The translations under genes and the position numbers were made by a program. This document shows positions 43,572-51,734 of a stretch of DNA of 64,000 bases, piece after piece. The stretch comes from Streptomyces sp. NBC_01255 (GTDB lineage: Bacteria > Actinomycetota > Actinomycetes > Streptomycetales > Streptomycetaceae): positions 6,138,001 to 6,202,000 of the forward strand of contig NZ_CP108474.1 of assembly GCF_036226445.1 (NCBI RefSeq). The letters run 5' to 3'. The stretch's first letter is position 1, and every line of letters begins with the position of its first letter. The notes beneath the pieces were generated by a model. The model was not told the origin of the DNA. It worked only from the letters and a program-made list of their open reading frames with translations, and made no database searches.

Positions 43572-45014
43572 ATGCCACGCCGCCACATTCACGTGACCGG
43601 CGCAGCCGAGGCTCCGCTGCGGGCCGCCCTGCGCGCACTCCGTACCGAGCTCGCGATCCCCGACGCCTTCCCGCCCGCCGTCCTCGCCGAGGCCGAGGCC
43701 GCCGCGAAGGCGCCCCGGCTCCCCGCGTACGACGCCACCGACCTGCCGTTCCTCACGATCGACCCGCCGACCTCCACCGACCTCGACCAGGCCATGCACC
43801 TGGCCCGGCGGGCCGACGGCGGCTACCGCGTCCACTACGCCATCGCCGACGTCGCCGCCTTCGTCGCACCCGGCTCCGCGCTCGACGCCGAGGCCCACCG
43901 GCGGGTCCTCACCCTCTACTTTCCCGACGGCAAGGTCCCCCTCCACCCCACCGTCCTCTCCGAAGGCGCCGCCAGCCTCCTCCCCGGCGAACCCCGCCCC
44001 GCGCTGCTCTGGCGCATCGACCTCGACGCCGAAGGGCGCAGGGTCGCCACCGACGTGCGCCGCGCCCTCGTCCGCAGCCGCGCCAAGCTCGACTACGCGG
44101 GCGTGCAGCGGCAGATCAACGCCGGCACGGCCGAGGAACCCCTCGTCCTCCTCCGCGAGGTCGGACGGCTCCGCGAGGCCCTCGAAGGCGAGCGCGGCGG
44201 GATCTCCCTCAGCGTCCCCGAGCAGGAGATCGTCGAGACCGACCACACGTACTCCCTGGCCTACCGGGCGCCGCTCCCCGTCGACGGCTGGAACGCCCAG
44301 ATCTCCCTGCTCACCGGCATGGCCGCCGCCGACCTCATGACCGCCGCCGGCACCGGCATCCTCCGCACCCTGCCCACGGCCCCCGACGGCGCGGTCGCCC
44401 GGCTGCGCCGCTCCGCGCGGGCCCTCGGCGTCGACTGGCCGCACCACGTCTCGTACGCGGACGTCGTCCGCTCCGCCGACCCCACGAACCCGCGCCACGC
44501 CGCCTTCCTCCAGGAGTGCACCACCCTCCTGCGCGGCGCCGGGTACACCGTCTTCACCGACGGCCACATCCCCACCCCGGCCGTGCACGCCGCCGTCGCC
44601 GACGAGTACACGCACTGCACGGCCCCGCTGCGCAGACTCGTCGACCGGTACGCGGGCGAGCTGTGCCTGGCGGCGGTCGCGGGGAACGAACCGCCCGAGT
44701 GGGTACGGGCCGCGCTGCCCACGCTCCCCGACGAGATGGCGGCGGGCACGCGCCGCGCCAACACCGTCGAGCGCGAGAGCGTCGACATCGTCGAGGCGGC
44801 GCTCCTGAAGGAACGGGTCGGCGAGGTCTTCGACGCGTACGTGATCGACGTGAAGGAGCGCGAACCGGCCGTCGGCACCGTCCACCTGGAGGACCCGGCG
44901 GTCGTCGCCCGGATCGAGGGCGGCACCTCCCACCTGCCGCTGGGGGAGTGGCTGCGGGTCAGGCTCGCGGCGGCGGACCCGGGGTCGGCGAAGGTGCTGT
45001 TCGCGCCCGCGTGA
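43572..45014 (+). CDS. RNB-domain ribonuclease (RNase II/R type)
   Basis: 480 aa, much shorter than RNase R (about 800), because the cold-shock and S1 RNA-binding domains are missing or reduced. The RNB catalytic core has TIDPPTSTDLDQAMHLAR (metal-binding Asp residues), VHYAIADVAAFV, ISLLTGMAAADLM and EYTHCTAPLRRLVDRYAGE. It is an exoribonuclease of the compact actinobacterial type. Its 3' end overlaps the convergent membrane-protein gene by 56 bases. Confidence 0.93.
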   Translation: MPRRHIHVTGAAEAPLRAALRALRTELAIPDAFPPAVLAEAEAAAKAPRLPAYDATDLPFLTIDPPTSTDLDQAMHLARRADGGYRVHYAIADVAAFVAPGSALDAEAHRRVLTLYFPDGKVPLHPTVLSEGAASLLPGEPRPALLWRIDLDAEGRRVATDVRRALVRSRAKLDYAGVQRQINAGTAEEPLVLLREVGRLREALEGERGGISLSVPEQEIVETDHTYSLAYRAPLPVDGWNAQISLLTGMAAADLMTAAGTGILRTLPTAPDGAVARLRRSARALGVDWPHHVSYADVVRSADPTNPRHAAFLQECTTLLRGAGYTVFTDGHIPTPAVHAAVADEYTHCTAPLRRLVDRYAGELCLAAVAGNEPPEWVRAALPTLPDEMAAGTRRANTVERESVDIVEAALLKERVGEVFDAYVIDVKEREPAVGTVHLEDPAVVARIEGGTSHLPLGEWLRVRLAAADPGSAKVLFAPA

Positions 45015-45810
45015 GGGCGTCGGCCAGGGCCTTCGGGTCGTCGGCGTGGACCCGCACGATCCGTACCGGCCGGGGCGCGCCGAGCAGCCGGGGCGCGTCG
45101 ACGGGCTCGGTCAGCTCGATCGTGACGGAGGTCTGGGACCCGACGGCGAGGTTCAGCTCGCCCTCGGTCTTCTCGTGCGAGAACAGCGACTCGCGGCGGA
45201 CGGAGGCGATCAGGCCGAGCGGTACGGGTACGTCGACGTGGGCCGCCTGCCGCAGCCGCAGGACGTCACCGGTCAGGACGTGCGGCCGGGTCACGGAGGC
45301 CGCGTGCAGGCCCAGCACGAACAGCACGGTGTAGACGTCGAGGACGAGGACGACCGCGTGGACGACGGGCCAGTCGGCGAGCAGGTACGACATGCCGACC
45401 GTCTCGACGAGGCAGACGAACGCGAAGCCGTACATCAGCGCGGCCTGGTCACGGGCGTGCGGGAAGACCCCGTCCGCGCCGCCGACGCCGTGCGGCCGCC
45501 GCGCGACCCACCGCACCAGGCTCGTCATCAGCCGCAGCTCGTGCCCGAGGAGCCGGAGCACGGCCTCGGGCACGAGCTCCGCCACGGCCTCCCGGGTGGA
45601 GAGCCCACGCCGCCGCAACCGGAGGTAGACGAGTCCGGTGACCGTCAGGAGGGTCACGGTCACCACCTCGGTGACGGCGAGGACGGCGCCGGGTATCCGT
45701 ACCCCGGCGACGAGGCAGACGGCGAGGACGACCTCGGCGGGGAGGGCGGTGTAGGCGAAGAGCCGCAGGATGCGGATGATCCCGGCACGCTCACGTGTGT
45801 CGCTGGTCAT
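44959..45810 (-). CDS. Multi-pass membrane protein coupled to a MerR regulator
   Basis: 283 aa. The ATG overlaps the MerR stop as ATGA, which fixes the start. Four hydrophobic helices lie in pairs (about 13-60 and 122-175), and a C-terminal soluble domain of about 100 residues contains PVPLGLIASVRRE and GSQTSVTIELTEPVDAPR. No named family. The coupling suggests that it is the regulator's co-expressed partner or target. Confidence 0.8.
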   Translation of the reverse strand: MTSDTRERAGIIRILRLFAYTALPAEVVLAVCLVAGVRIPGAVLAVTEVVTVTLLTVTGLVYLRLRRRGLSTREAVAELVPEAVLRLLGHELRLMTSLVRWVARRPHGVGGADGVFPHARDQAALMYGFAFVCLVETVGMSYLLADWPVVHAVVLVLDVYTVLFVLGLHAASVTRPHVLTGDVLRLRQAAHVDVPVPLGLIASVRRESLFSHEKTEGELNLAVGSQTSVTIELTEPVDAPRLLGAPRPVRIVRVHADDPKALADALTRARTAPSPTPGPPPRA

Positions 45811-46565
45811 CGGGCACCTTCCTGTGGGTCCTGTCGTTCCTGGACGAGCCGCATCGCGAGGCGGACGGCGGCGGACTGCGCGGGGGCGAGGTCGCCGAAG
45901 AAGACGTCCGCGAGCCCGCCCGCCCCCTCGGCGGGCAGCTCCAGGCCCGCCTCGTCCGGCAGACAGGCGGCGAGCACCCGGGCGGCCTCGGCCACCCGGG
46001 GGTCGTCGGGCTCCGCCCCGGCGAGGGCGTCGAGGCGCGCGTACACCTCGTGCGCGTACTCGGCGGCCCCCTGCAGCAGACCGACCAGCTTGGCCCGCTC
46101 CTCCTCCGGCACGACGGTGTCGAGCAGGGCGAGGATCTCGCGGTCCTTCGCCGCCATGGGCGAGTCGGACACCGGGCCGAGCCCGGCAAGCAGCTCGCCG
46201 AACTCCGCCGACACGGGCCCCTCGGCGGGCAGCAGCCCGTCCCGCGCCCGGTCGAGCAGCGCGGCGAGCCGCTCCCGCCGCTCCCGGATGACCGCCTCCT
46301 GCCGGGCGAGGTCCTCCTCCAGCTCCCGGAGCACCTCCACGAGCCCGCGCCCCTCGTCGTCCGCGAGCACCCCGCGCACCTCGTCGAGGCCGAGCCCCAG
46401 CTCGGTCAGCCGCCGGATCCGGGCGAGCAGCACGGCGTCCCGGATCCCGTACTCCCGGTACCCGTTGGCCCGCCGCGCGGGCTCGGGCAGCAGCCCCGAC
46501 TGGTGGTAGTGCCGCACGGCCCGCGGGGTGACCCCGACGAGCGCGGCGATCTCGCCGATACGCAT
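45807..46565 (-). CDS. MerR-family transcriptional regulator
   Basis: 252 aa. The N-terminal winged helix is MRIGEIAALVGVTPRAVRHYHQ, then GLLPEPARRANGYREYG. A dimerisation coiled coil follows (REL..LARQEAVIRERRERLAALL), then a large helical C-terminal effector region without Cys, arguing against metal sensing. An imperfect ACCTTG/CAGGGT dyad lies just ahead of the gene. Confidence 0.92.
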   Translation of the reverse strand: MRIGEIAALVGVTPRAVRHYHQSGLLPEPARRANGYREYGIRDAVLLARIRRLTELGLGLDEVRGVLADDEGRGLVEVLRELEEDLARQEAVIRERRERLAALLDRARDGLLPAEGPVSAEFGELLAGLGPVSDSPMAAKDREILALLDTVVPEEERAKLVGLLQGAAEYAHEVYARLDALAGAEPDDPRVAEAARVLAACLPDEAGLELPAEGAGGLADVFFGDLAPAQSAAVRLAMRLVQERQDPQEGAR

Positions 46566-46578
46566 GGCCCCAGTAGAA

Positions 46579-46599
46579 ACCCTGACGCTGCGACAAGGT
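46579..46599 (-). promoter_or_regulatory. Candidate MerR autoregulatory dyad
   Basis: Read leftward, ACCTTG-(9)-CAGGGT lies within 15-35 bases of the MerR ATG. It overlaps a possible TTGACC -35 element. The placement in a promoter spacer is typical for MerR sites, but the -10 element is uncertain. Confidence 0.4.
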
Positions 46600-46682
46600 C
46601 AAGCGGTCACTCCGGGGCCTGCCCCCGATCATGTGCCACGATCGGGGGAACGACCCCGATCACAGGGACGGCGGGTACCTCG

Positions 46683-47279
46683 ATGTCCGACGATCACGAC
46701 ATGACTGCCATGCCGCACCCACCACTCACGCAGGCCGACGGCCTGCTGGAGGGCTTCCTGGCGCTGGACACGCCGGAGGGCTTCCGGGCGGAGCTGATCG
46801 AAGGGGAGATCGTCGTGACGCCGCCGCCGGACGGGGACCACGAGGACTGCATCGGATTGATCGTCGGGCAGGTCTACCGGCGATCACGGACCGACATGCA
46901 GTTCTCCGGCAACAAGGGTCTGACGCTCAAGGAGGCACCCGGCGCCCCGAGGGACCACGTCATCCCGGACGGGACCTTCGCGCCTCAGGCGCTGCGTCTG
47001 TACCGGGGCGCCGACTCCTGGATGCCCTGCGACGGTGTGGCGATGGTGCTGGAAGTCACCTCGCGCCGGGCGAACGTCGACCGTGACATCAAGCGCCGCT
47101 GCTACGCACGTGGCGGCATCCCGCTCTACCTGCTCGTGGACCGGGACACGTCCACGGTGACGCTCTTCAGAGATCCGGAGGACGGCGAGTACCTCCGGCG
47201 CGACCTCGCGCCCTTCGGCAAGTCGCTCCCGCTCCCCGCCCCCTTCGGCTTCGACCTGGAGACGGCCGACTTCCTCTGA
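46683..47279 (+). CDS. Uma2-family (PD-(D/E)XK-like) restriction-endonuclease-fold protein
   Basis: 198 aa. The DUF820/Uma2 motifs are FRAELIEGEIVVTPPPDGDHE, PDGTFAP (active Asp) and MVLEVTSRRANVDRDIKRRCYARGGIPLYLLVDRD (E-x-T in place of E-x-K). The family is very abundant in Streptomyces and rarely tested. The start could also be ATG 46701. The gene ends only 25 bases before rnpB, so the rnpB promoter must overlap its 3' end. Confidence 0.88.
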   Translation: MSDDHDMTAMPHPPLTQADGLLEGFLALDTPEGFRAELIEGEIVVTPPPDGDHEDCIGLIVGQVYRRSRTDMQFSGNKGLTLKEAPGAPRDHVIPDGTFAPQALRLYRGADSWMPCDGVAMVLEVTSRRANVDRDIKRRCYARGGIPLYLLVDRDTSTVTLFRDPEDGEYLRRDLAPFGKSLPLPAPFGFDLETADFL

Positions 47280-47303
47280 AACGGCGGGTAGCATGGTCGG
47301 CAC

Positions 47304-47710
47304 GGCAGACGAGCCGGGCGGGCGGCCGCGTGGAGATCCTCGGATCTCCCCGAGGAACGTCCGGGCTCCACAGAGCAGGGTGGTGGCTAACGGCCACCCG
47401 GGGTGACCCGCGGGACAGTGCCACAGAAAACAGACCGCCGGGGATTTCGGTCCTCGGTAAGGGTGAAACGGTGGTGTAAGAGACCACCAGCGCCTGAGGT
47501 GACTCAGGCGGCTAGGTAAACCCCACTCGGAGCAAGGTCAAGAGGGGACACCCCGGTGTCCCTGCGCGGATGTTCGAGGGCTGCTCGCCCGAGTCCGCGG
47601 GTAGACCGCAGGAGGCCGGCGGCAACGCCGGTCCTAGATGGATGGCCGTCGCCCCGACGACCGCGAGGTCCCGGGGCACAGAACCCGGCGTACAGCCCGA
47701 CTCGTCTGCC
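47304..47710 (+). ncRNA. rnpB: RNase P RNA (type A)
   Basis: About 407 nt. The ends pair perfectly as helix P1 (GGCAGACGAG with CTCGTCTGCC). Conserved core elements are GAGGAACGTCCGGGC near the 5' end, ACAGAAAACAGACCGCC, GGTAAGGGTGAAACGG, GGTAAACCCCAC, and the 3' part AGATGGATGGCC...ACAGAACCCGGCGTAC. This RNA is the catalytic subunit that cuts the 5' leader from pre-tRNA. A TAGCAT -10-like element lies at 47289-47294. Confidence 0.97.
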
Positions 47711-47733
47711 CCACCTGGGGCTTTGCCTCGAAT

Positions 47734-47763
47734 AGGGCCTCTGACCTGCGTCGGAGGCCCTTT
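47734..47763 (+). terminator. rnpB terminator
   Basis: AGGGCCTCTGAC pairs with GTCGGAGGCCCT (one G-T pair) around a CTGC loop, followed by TT; it lies 24 bases after the rnpB end. Confidence 0.92.
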
Positions 47764-47798
47764 CCGCTCTTTCGGGGGCTTGCCGCGTTAGGCGGCGG

Positions 47799-47839
47799 AA
47801 AGTCCCTCTAAAGTCCCTCGGACAACACTGAAAGTCCCT
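47799..47839 (+). repeat. Three AAAGTCCCT direct repeats upstream of a lipoprotein gene
   Basis: Copies start at 47799, 47810 and 47831, that is 11 and 21 bases apart, close to one and two helical turns. They end 17 bases before the GTG of the lipoprotein, so they are candidate activator or repressor sites. Confidence 0.8.
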
Positions 47840-47856
47840 GAAAAATCGGAGAACCG

Positions 47857-48369
47857 GTGAACAGGCGACACAAGACGCGCGGAAGCCTCTTCGCCGCGCT
47901 GATCTCCGCGCTGGTTCTCACGTCCTGCTCGACCGGGGCCTCCGGCAGCGCTACGCGCGAGAGCACCTATCCGTACTGGGAGAAGGGTGCCGGCGCCACC
48001 GAAGCGGCCGCGTTCATGAAGATTCAGATCCCCAAGGGCGCCACGGACGTGAAGGGTGCCGTGCAGGTCAACCCACGCGAAGACGAGTACATCCTCTCCT
48101 TCCGTACCAGCAAGGCCACAGCAGCCCAGGTCGCCGAGGACCTGCACTCCGAAGAGCCGCTGGCGCTATGGGGCCTCAAGTCGACACAAGAGTCCGAACT
48201 CTTCGAGCACCTCGGACTCTCAGAGCCGAAAACACTCAAAGATGCCCTCTGGGCGGGTGTCTGCCCGCCGTGTGTCAAGGACTACCGACGTCGCGACGTC
48301 GCGTGGATGGAGATCTACATCGAGAACCTGGACTCCGAGCAAGCCCGGGTGTACCTTCGCGCTTTCTGA
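47857..48369 (+). CDS. Putative lipoprotein, unknown function
   Basis: 170 aa from GTG, with CGGAGAA ahead. The signal peptide ends in the lipobox LTSC. The mature protein is small with two Cys in GVCPPCVKD and a motif FMKIQIPKGATDVKGAVQVNP that resembles other Streptomyces lipoproteins of unknown role. Base composition is visibly less GC-rich than that of its neighbours. Preceded by three direct repeats. Confidence 0.75.
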   Translation: MNRRHKTRGSLFAALISALVLTSCSTGASGSATRESTYPYWEKGAGATEAAAFMKIQIPKGATDVKGAVQVNPREDEYILSFRTSKATAAQVAEDLHSEEPLALWGLKSTQESELFEHLGLSEPKTLKDALWAGVCPPCVKDYRRRDVAWMEIYIENLDSEQARVYLRAF

Positions 48370-48404
48370 CCGCGACCGGCCGACGGCTCCTTCACGGGTG
48401 CCTC

Positions 48405-48977
48405 ATGGCTGAGGACGGGGACGACGTCCTGGAGGTGCTGAGCGCCGATCCGGTGAGGGGGACGGCGGAGCCCACCGGCCGCCGCGTCCCGCTCCACGAC
48501 GTACGGCTGCTCGCCCCGGTCAGCCCCGGGAGGATCGTGGCGGTCGGCCGTAACGACGCCGACCACATTGCCGAGTTGAGTATGGACACGCCGACCGCGC
48601 CCCGGCTCTTCTTCAAGCCGCCGTCCGCCGTGATCGGCCCGGCAGAGCCGATCCTCTCTCCCGCCCAGTCGCACGAGGTGCACGACGAGGCCGAGCTCGC
48701 CGTCGCCATCGGACGCACCGCCCGCGAGGTCCCCGCCGGGCATGCGCTGGAGGACGTCTTCGGCTACACCTGCGCCAACGACGTGACCGCGCGGGACATT
48801 CAGCGGGAGGACGGGCAGCCGTCCTGGGCGAAGGCGTTCGACACGTTCTGTCCGCTCGGCCCGTGGATCACCACCCACCTCGACCCGACGAAGCTCGTCA
48901 TGCGCTGCGAGGTGAACGGCGAGGATCGGCAGTCGGCCGGTACGGACACCATGGTCCATGGGGTGTTGACCCGGTAG
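48405..48977 (+). pseudogene. Truncated fumarylacetoacetate hydrolase-family gene
   Basis: An open frame of 190 codons encodes the central part of the FAH/HpcE fold (VPLHDVRLLAPVSPGRIVAVG, ELAVAIGRTAREVPAGHALE, FGYTCANDVTARDIQREDGQ, AFDTFCPLGPW). The first 20-30 residues of the family are missing, and the protein stops after DTMVHGVLTR, about 70 residues early, before the GTPAGVG segment that all members need. NYADH has become NDADH. It is probably a decaying remnant at the border of the biosynthetic cluster. The following 145 bases hold no gene. Confidence 0.8.
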
Positions 48978-49122
48978 TGCCGGTTATGAGACACGCGCAC
49001 CGCACTTCGATGAAAGCCCGGCACAAGGTCCGCTTCAGAGGCGCTCCAGTGGTGCGCTATCGCCCGGGGTGACCGTCTTCACGGCAGCAGCCGATGTCGT
49101 GAAGAAGGAGAGGGGTCCCCCG

Positions 49123-50229
49123 TTGGCCTCCATCGACGTACCGCCCACCCCCGTCATCGTCATGCTGCCGGGGCAGGGCTCCCAGTACCCCGGGATGGCC
49201 CACGGCCTCTACGGCACCGAACCGGTCTTCACCCGGGTCGTCGACGAGGTCCTCGGCCTCCTCGGTGCCGAAGGCCGCCGGGTGCGGGACGACTGGTTCG
49301 CCGAGCGGCCCCTCGTCGACCTCGACGATGTCACTCGCGCCCAGCCCCTGCTGTTCGCCCTCGACGTCGCCTACGGCGCCCTGCTCGTCTCCTGGGGCGT
49401 CCGGCCCGCCGCGCTCGTCGGGCACAGCGCGGGCGAGTACGCCGCCGCCGTCCTCGCCGGGATCATGAACCTGTCCGACGCCGTGACCGCGCTCGACGCC
49501 CGCGTGCGGGCGCTCGCCTCGGCCCCGCGTGGCGGGATGGTCGCGGTGGCCGCCGGCCCGGCGCTGCTCACGCCCTGGCTCACCTCGCAGGTCGTGGTCG
49601 GCGCGGTGAACGCCCCCTCCCAGGTGATGATCTCCGGACCCGAGCCCCACCTGTCCGCCGTCACCGACGCGCTGGACGCCGGTTCGCTGACCTGGATGCC
49701 GGCGAAGGCCACCACCGGCTTCCACAGCCCCTCCGTCGAGGCGGCCTGCGCGAGCACCCTGCCCGCGTACGAGCGGATCACGTACAGGACGCCGAGGACC
49801 GTCGTGGTCTCCGGCTACACCGCGCGCCCGCTGGCCGAACCGCAGCTGAGCGACCCGGGGTTCTGGGCGATGCAGCCGGCCAGGACCGTCCTCTTCGGCC
49901 CGGCGCTCAGCCACCTCCTCGACGGGGACTCACCCGTCGGCGGCGGCCCCTTCCTCCTGATCGAGGCAGGCCCCGGGCAGGGGCTCTCCATGCTCGCCCG
50001 CCGGCACCCCGCCGTCACGCGGAACGGATCGGCCGTCGTACCCCTCTCTCCGGTACGGGCGGGTGCGCAGCTCGACCGTCGGCAAGTGGCCACCGTCGCC
50101 GAGAAGTTGAGGGACCACGGCCACCGGCTCGGGTGCCGCGCTCCCGCTGCCGCGGATCGCGTCGCGCCTGCGGCACGAGAGCGAGAGGAACAGGGACGGA
50201 CGACGACACCGGCGGGCGTCGTCGCGTAG
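49123..50229 (+). CDS. Acyltransferase (malonyl-CoA:ACP type)
   Basis: 368 aa. The chosen start is TTG 49123, because AAGGAGAGGGG ends seven bases ahead; GTG codons further up have no such site. The FabD/AT fold shows IVMLPGQGSQYPGMAHGLY, the nucleophile GHSAGEYAAAVLAG (Ser near 102) and TGFHSPSVEAA (catalytic His). A 45-residue charged tail is extra. In type II polyketide clusters with a KAS III, such an AT serves the initiation module (for example ZhuC in R1128). It is the first intact gene of the cluster. Confidence 0.9.
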   Translation: MASIDVPPTPVIVMLPGQGSQYPGMAHGLYGTEPVFTRVVDEVLGLLGAEGRRVRDDWFAERPLVDLDDVTRAQPLLFALDVAYGALLVSWGVRPAALVGHSAGEYAAAVLAGIMNLSDAVTALDARVRALASAPRGGMVAVAAGPALLTPWLTSQVVVGAVNAPSQVMISGPEPHLSAVTDALDAGSLTWMPAKATTGFHSPSVEAACASTLPAYERITYRTPRTVVVSGYTARPLAEPQLSDPGFWAMQPARTVLFGPALSHLLDGDSPVGGGPFLLIEAGPGQGLSMLARRHPAVTRNGSAVVPLSPVRAGAQLDRRQVATVAEKLRDHGHRLGCRAPAAADRVAPAAREREEQGRTTTPAGVVA

Positions 50230-50301
50230 CCCTCGGCGCCGGTCCCCCTCGGCGCCGCGCCCCGTCGCCGCCCGTCATCGCCACAGGAAGGAAGACCGCC
50301 C

Positions 50302-51270
50302 TTGTCCACCATCGAGCCGACCACCCGCCTCACCCGGCACGAGACCGCCGTCGCGGCCCCGCCCGAGGAGGTCTTCGCCCTGGCGGCCGACGTGACCCGG
50401 TGGCCCCATGTCTACGGGCCGATCGTGTACGCCGAGGTGACCCGCGACGACGGCGCCGAACAGGCCCTGCGCAGCTGGACGTCGGTCGACGGAGTGGTCC
50501 GCTCCGCGGCCTCCCGGCGCACCCTGGACCGGACCGCGCGCAGGATCGTCTTCCGGGAGGTGGCACCCTCGGCGCCGCTGGCCGCGATGGGCGGCGAATG
50601 GCGAGTGGAGGCCGGGCCGTCCGGCGGCTGCCGGGTGGTCCTGCTGCACGACTACGCCGTCGTGGACGACGACGCCGAAGCCACCGCGCGGGTGGCCGAG
50701 GCCGTCGAGACCAGCGGCGTGCAGAAGCTCGACGCCCTGCGCACCACCGCCGAGCGGGCCGCGGCGGCCGGTGCGGGGGACGAGCCGACGTTCACCTTCG
50801 GCGACAGCGAGCGGATCCGGGGCTCCGCCCGTGACGTGTACGCGTTCCTCGACCGGGCCGACCGGTGGCCCGCGCTCCTGCCGCACGTCGCCGCCACCCG
50901 CTTCACCGAGGAGGAGGGCGGCATCCAGCTCCTCGACATGGACACCCGCGGACCCGACGGCTCGCTGCACCGCACGCGTTCCGTCCGCGTGAGCTTTCCC
51001 GAGCGCGGGCTGCTCGTCCACAAGCAGCTGACGATGCCGCCCCTCATGGCCGGTCACACCGGCCGCTGGACCTTCGTCCAGCACGGGGACGAGGTGGTGG
51101 CCACCTCCTGGCACACCGTGACCCTGGACGCCGCCGGTGCCCGGCGGGCCCTCGGCGAGAGCGCCACGCTCGCCGATGCCCGGGCCCTGGTGCGCCACGC
51201 GCTCGGCACGAACAGCTCCACCATGCTGCGGCACGCCAAGGAGTACGCCGAGGCCGCCCGGGAGGGCTGA
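50302..51270 (+). CDS. Didomain polyketide aromatase/cyclase (SRPBCC)
   Basis: 322 aa from TTG 50302, with GGAAGGAAG about 7 bases ahead. Two START/SRPBCC domains in tandem (about 1-155 and 165-315), each opening with ...ETAVAAPPEEVFALAADV or SARDVYAFLDRADRWPALL and closing with a long amphipathic helix. This length and layout match the didomain ARO/CYC enzymes of type II PKS pathways, which fold and aromatise the first ring of a reduced poly-beta-ketone. Lies 72 bases after the acyltransferase, same strand. Confidence 0.9.
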   Translation: MSTIEPTTRLTRHETAVAAPPEEVFALAADVTRWPHVYGPIVYAEVTRDDGAEQALRSWTSVDGVVRSAASRRTLDRTARRIVFREVAPSAPLAAMGGEWRVEAGPSGGCRVVLLHDYAVVDDDAEATARVAEAVETSGVQKLDALRTTAERAAAAGAGDEPTFTFGDSERIRGSARDVYAFLDRADRWPALLPHVAATRFTEEEGGIQLLDMDTRGPDGSLHRTRSVRVSFPERGLLVHKQLTMPPLMAGHTGRWTFVQHGDEVVATSWHTVTLDAAGARRALGESATLADARALVRHALGTNSSTMLRHAKEYAEAAREG

Positions 51271-51362
51271 TGGTCCGCGCGCAGGTCGGCCGGAGGGGAA
51301 CGCGTGCGCGCCGTACGGGATGTGAGGGCATCCCGTACGGCGCCGTCAGGGGGGCCGGTGGG

Positions 51363-51617
51363 TCAGCGGCCGCGGGGGACGGAGCGCCAGGACCCCGCCG
51401 CCTGCGAGCTGTGCGACCTGCTCCAGCGCGCCGCACGGTCGGTTCCGGTGCCTTCCGCACGAGGCGGCTCGCGGTGCAGCGTGGCGAGCAGCGCGGCGGT
51501 GACGGCGGCGACCTCCTCCGGCGTGGGGTTGCCGTTCAGGATCCGCAGGGGGCGGACGGGCGTCGAGGTGGACTCCGCCGGGTGCGGCGGAAGCGGGAAC
51601 GGGGTCGATGCGCTCAT
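51363..51617 (-). CDS. Acyl-CoA carboxylase epsilon subunit
   Basis: 84 aa; AGGAGG eight bases ahead of the ATG. The core motif LRILNGNPTPEEVAAVTAAL and the distant WSRSHSSQAAGSWR end match the small epsilon subunits of actinobacterial acyl-CoA carboxylases (AccE/PccE), which bind and activate the carboxyltransferase beta subunit. The alpha and beta subunits are not in the window. In a polyketide cluster it would support malonyl-CoA supply. Confidence 0.85.
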   Translation of the reverse strand: MSASTPFPLPPHPAESTSTPVRPLRILNGNPTPEEVAAVTAALLATLHREPPRAEGTGTDRAARWSRSHSSQAAGSWRSVPRGR

Positions 51618-51734
51618 GGCGGTGGCCTCCTGCGGGGAGGGGCGGGCCCCTCGGACGGACGGTCTGTCGGTTGTACGAACCGGTGTACGGGGTGCGGCGG
51701 GACGGCGGGTGTACGGCGCTGGGCCGGGTCCCCT

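Noticed and set aside
47570..47791. Open frame of 73 codons on the + strand
   Set aside because: It lies inside the RNase P RNA and its terminator; base pairing of the ends and conserved core prove the RNA.
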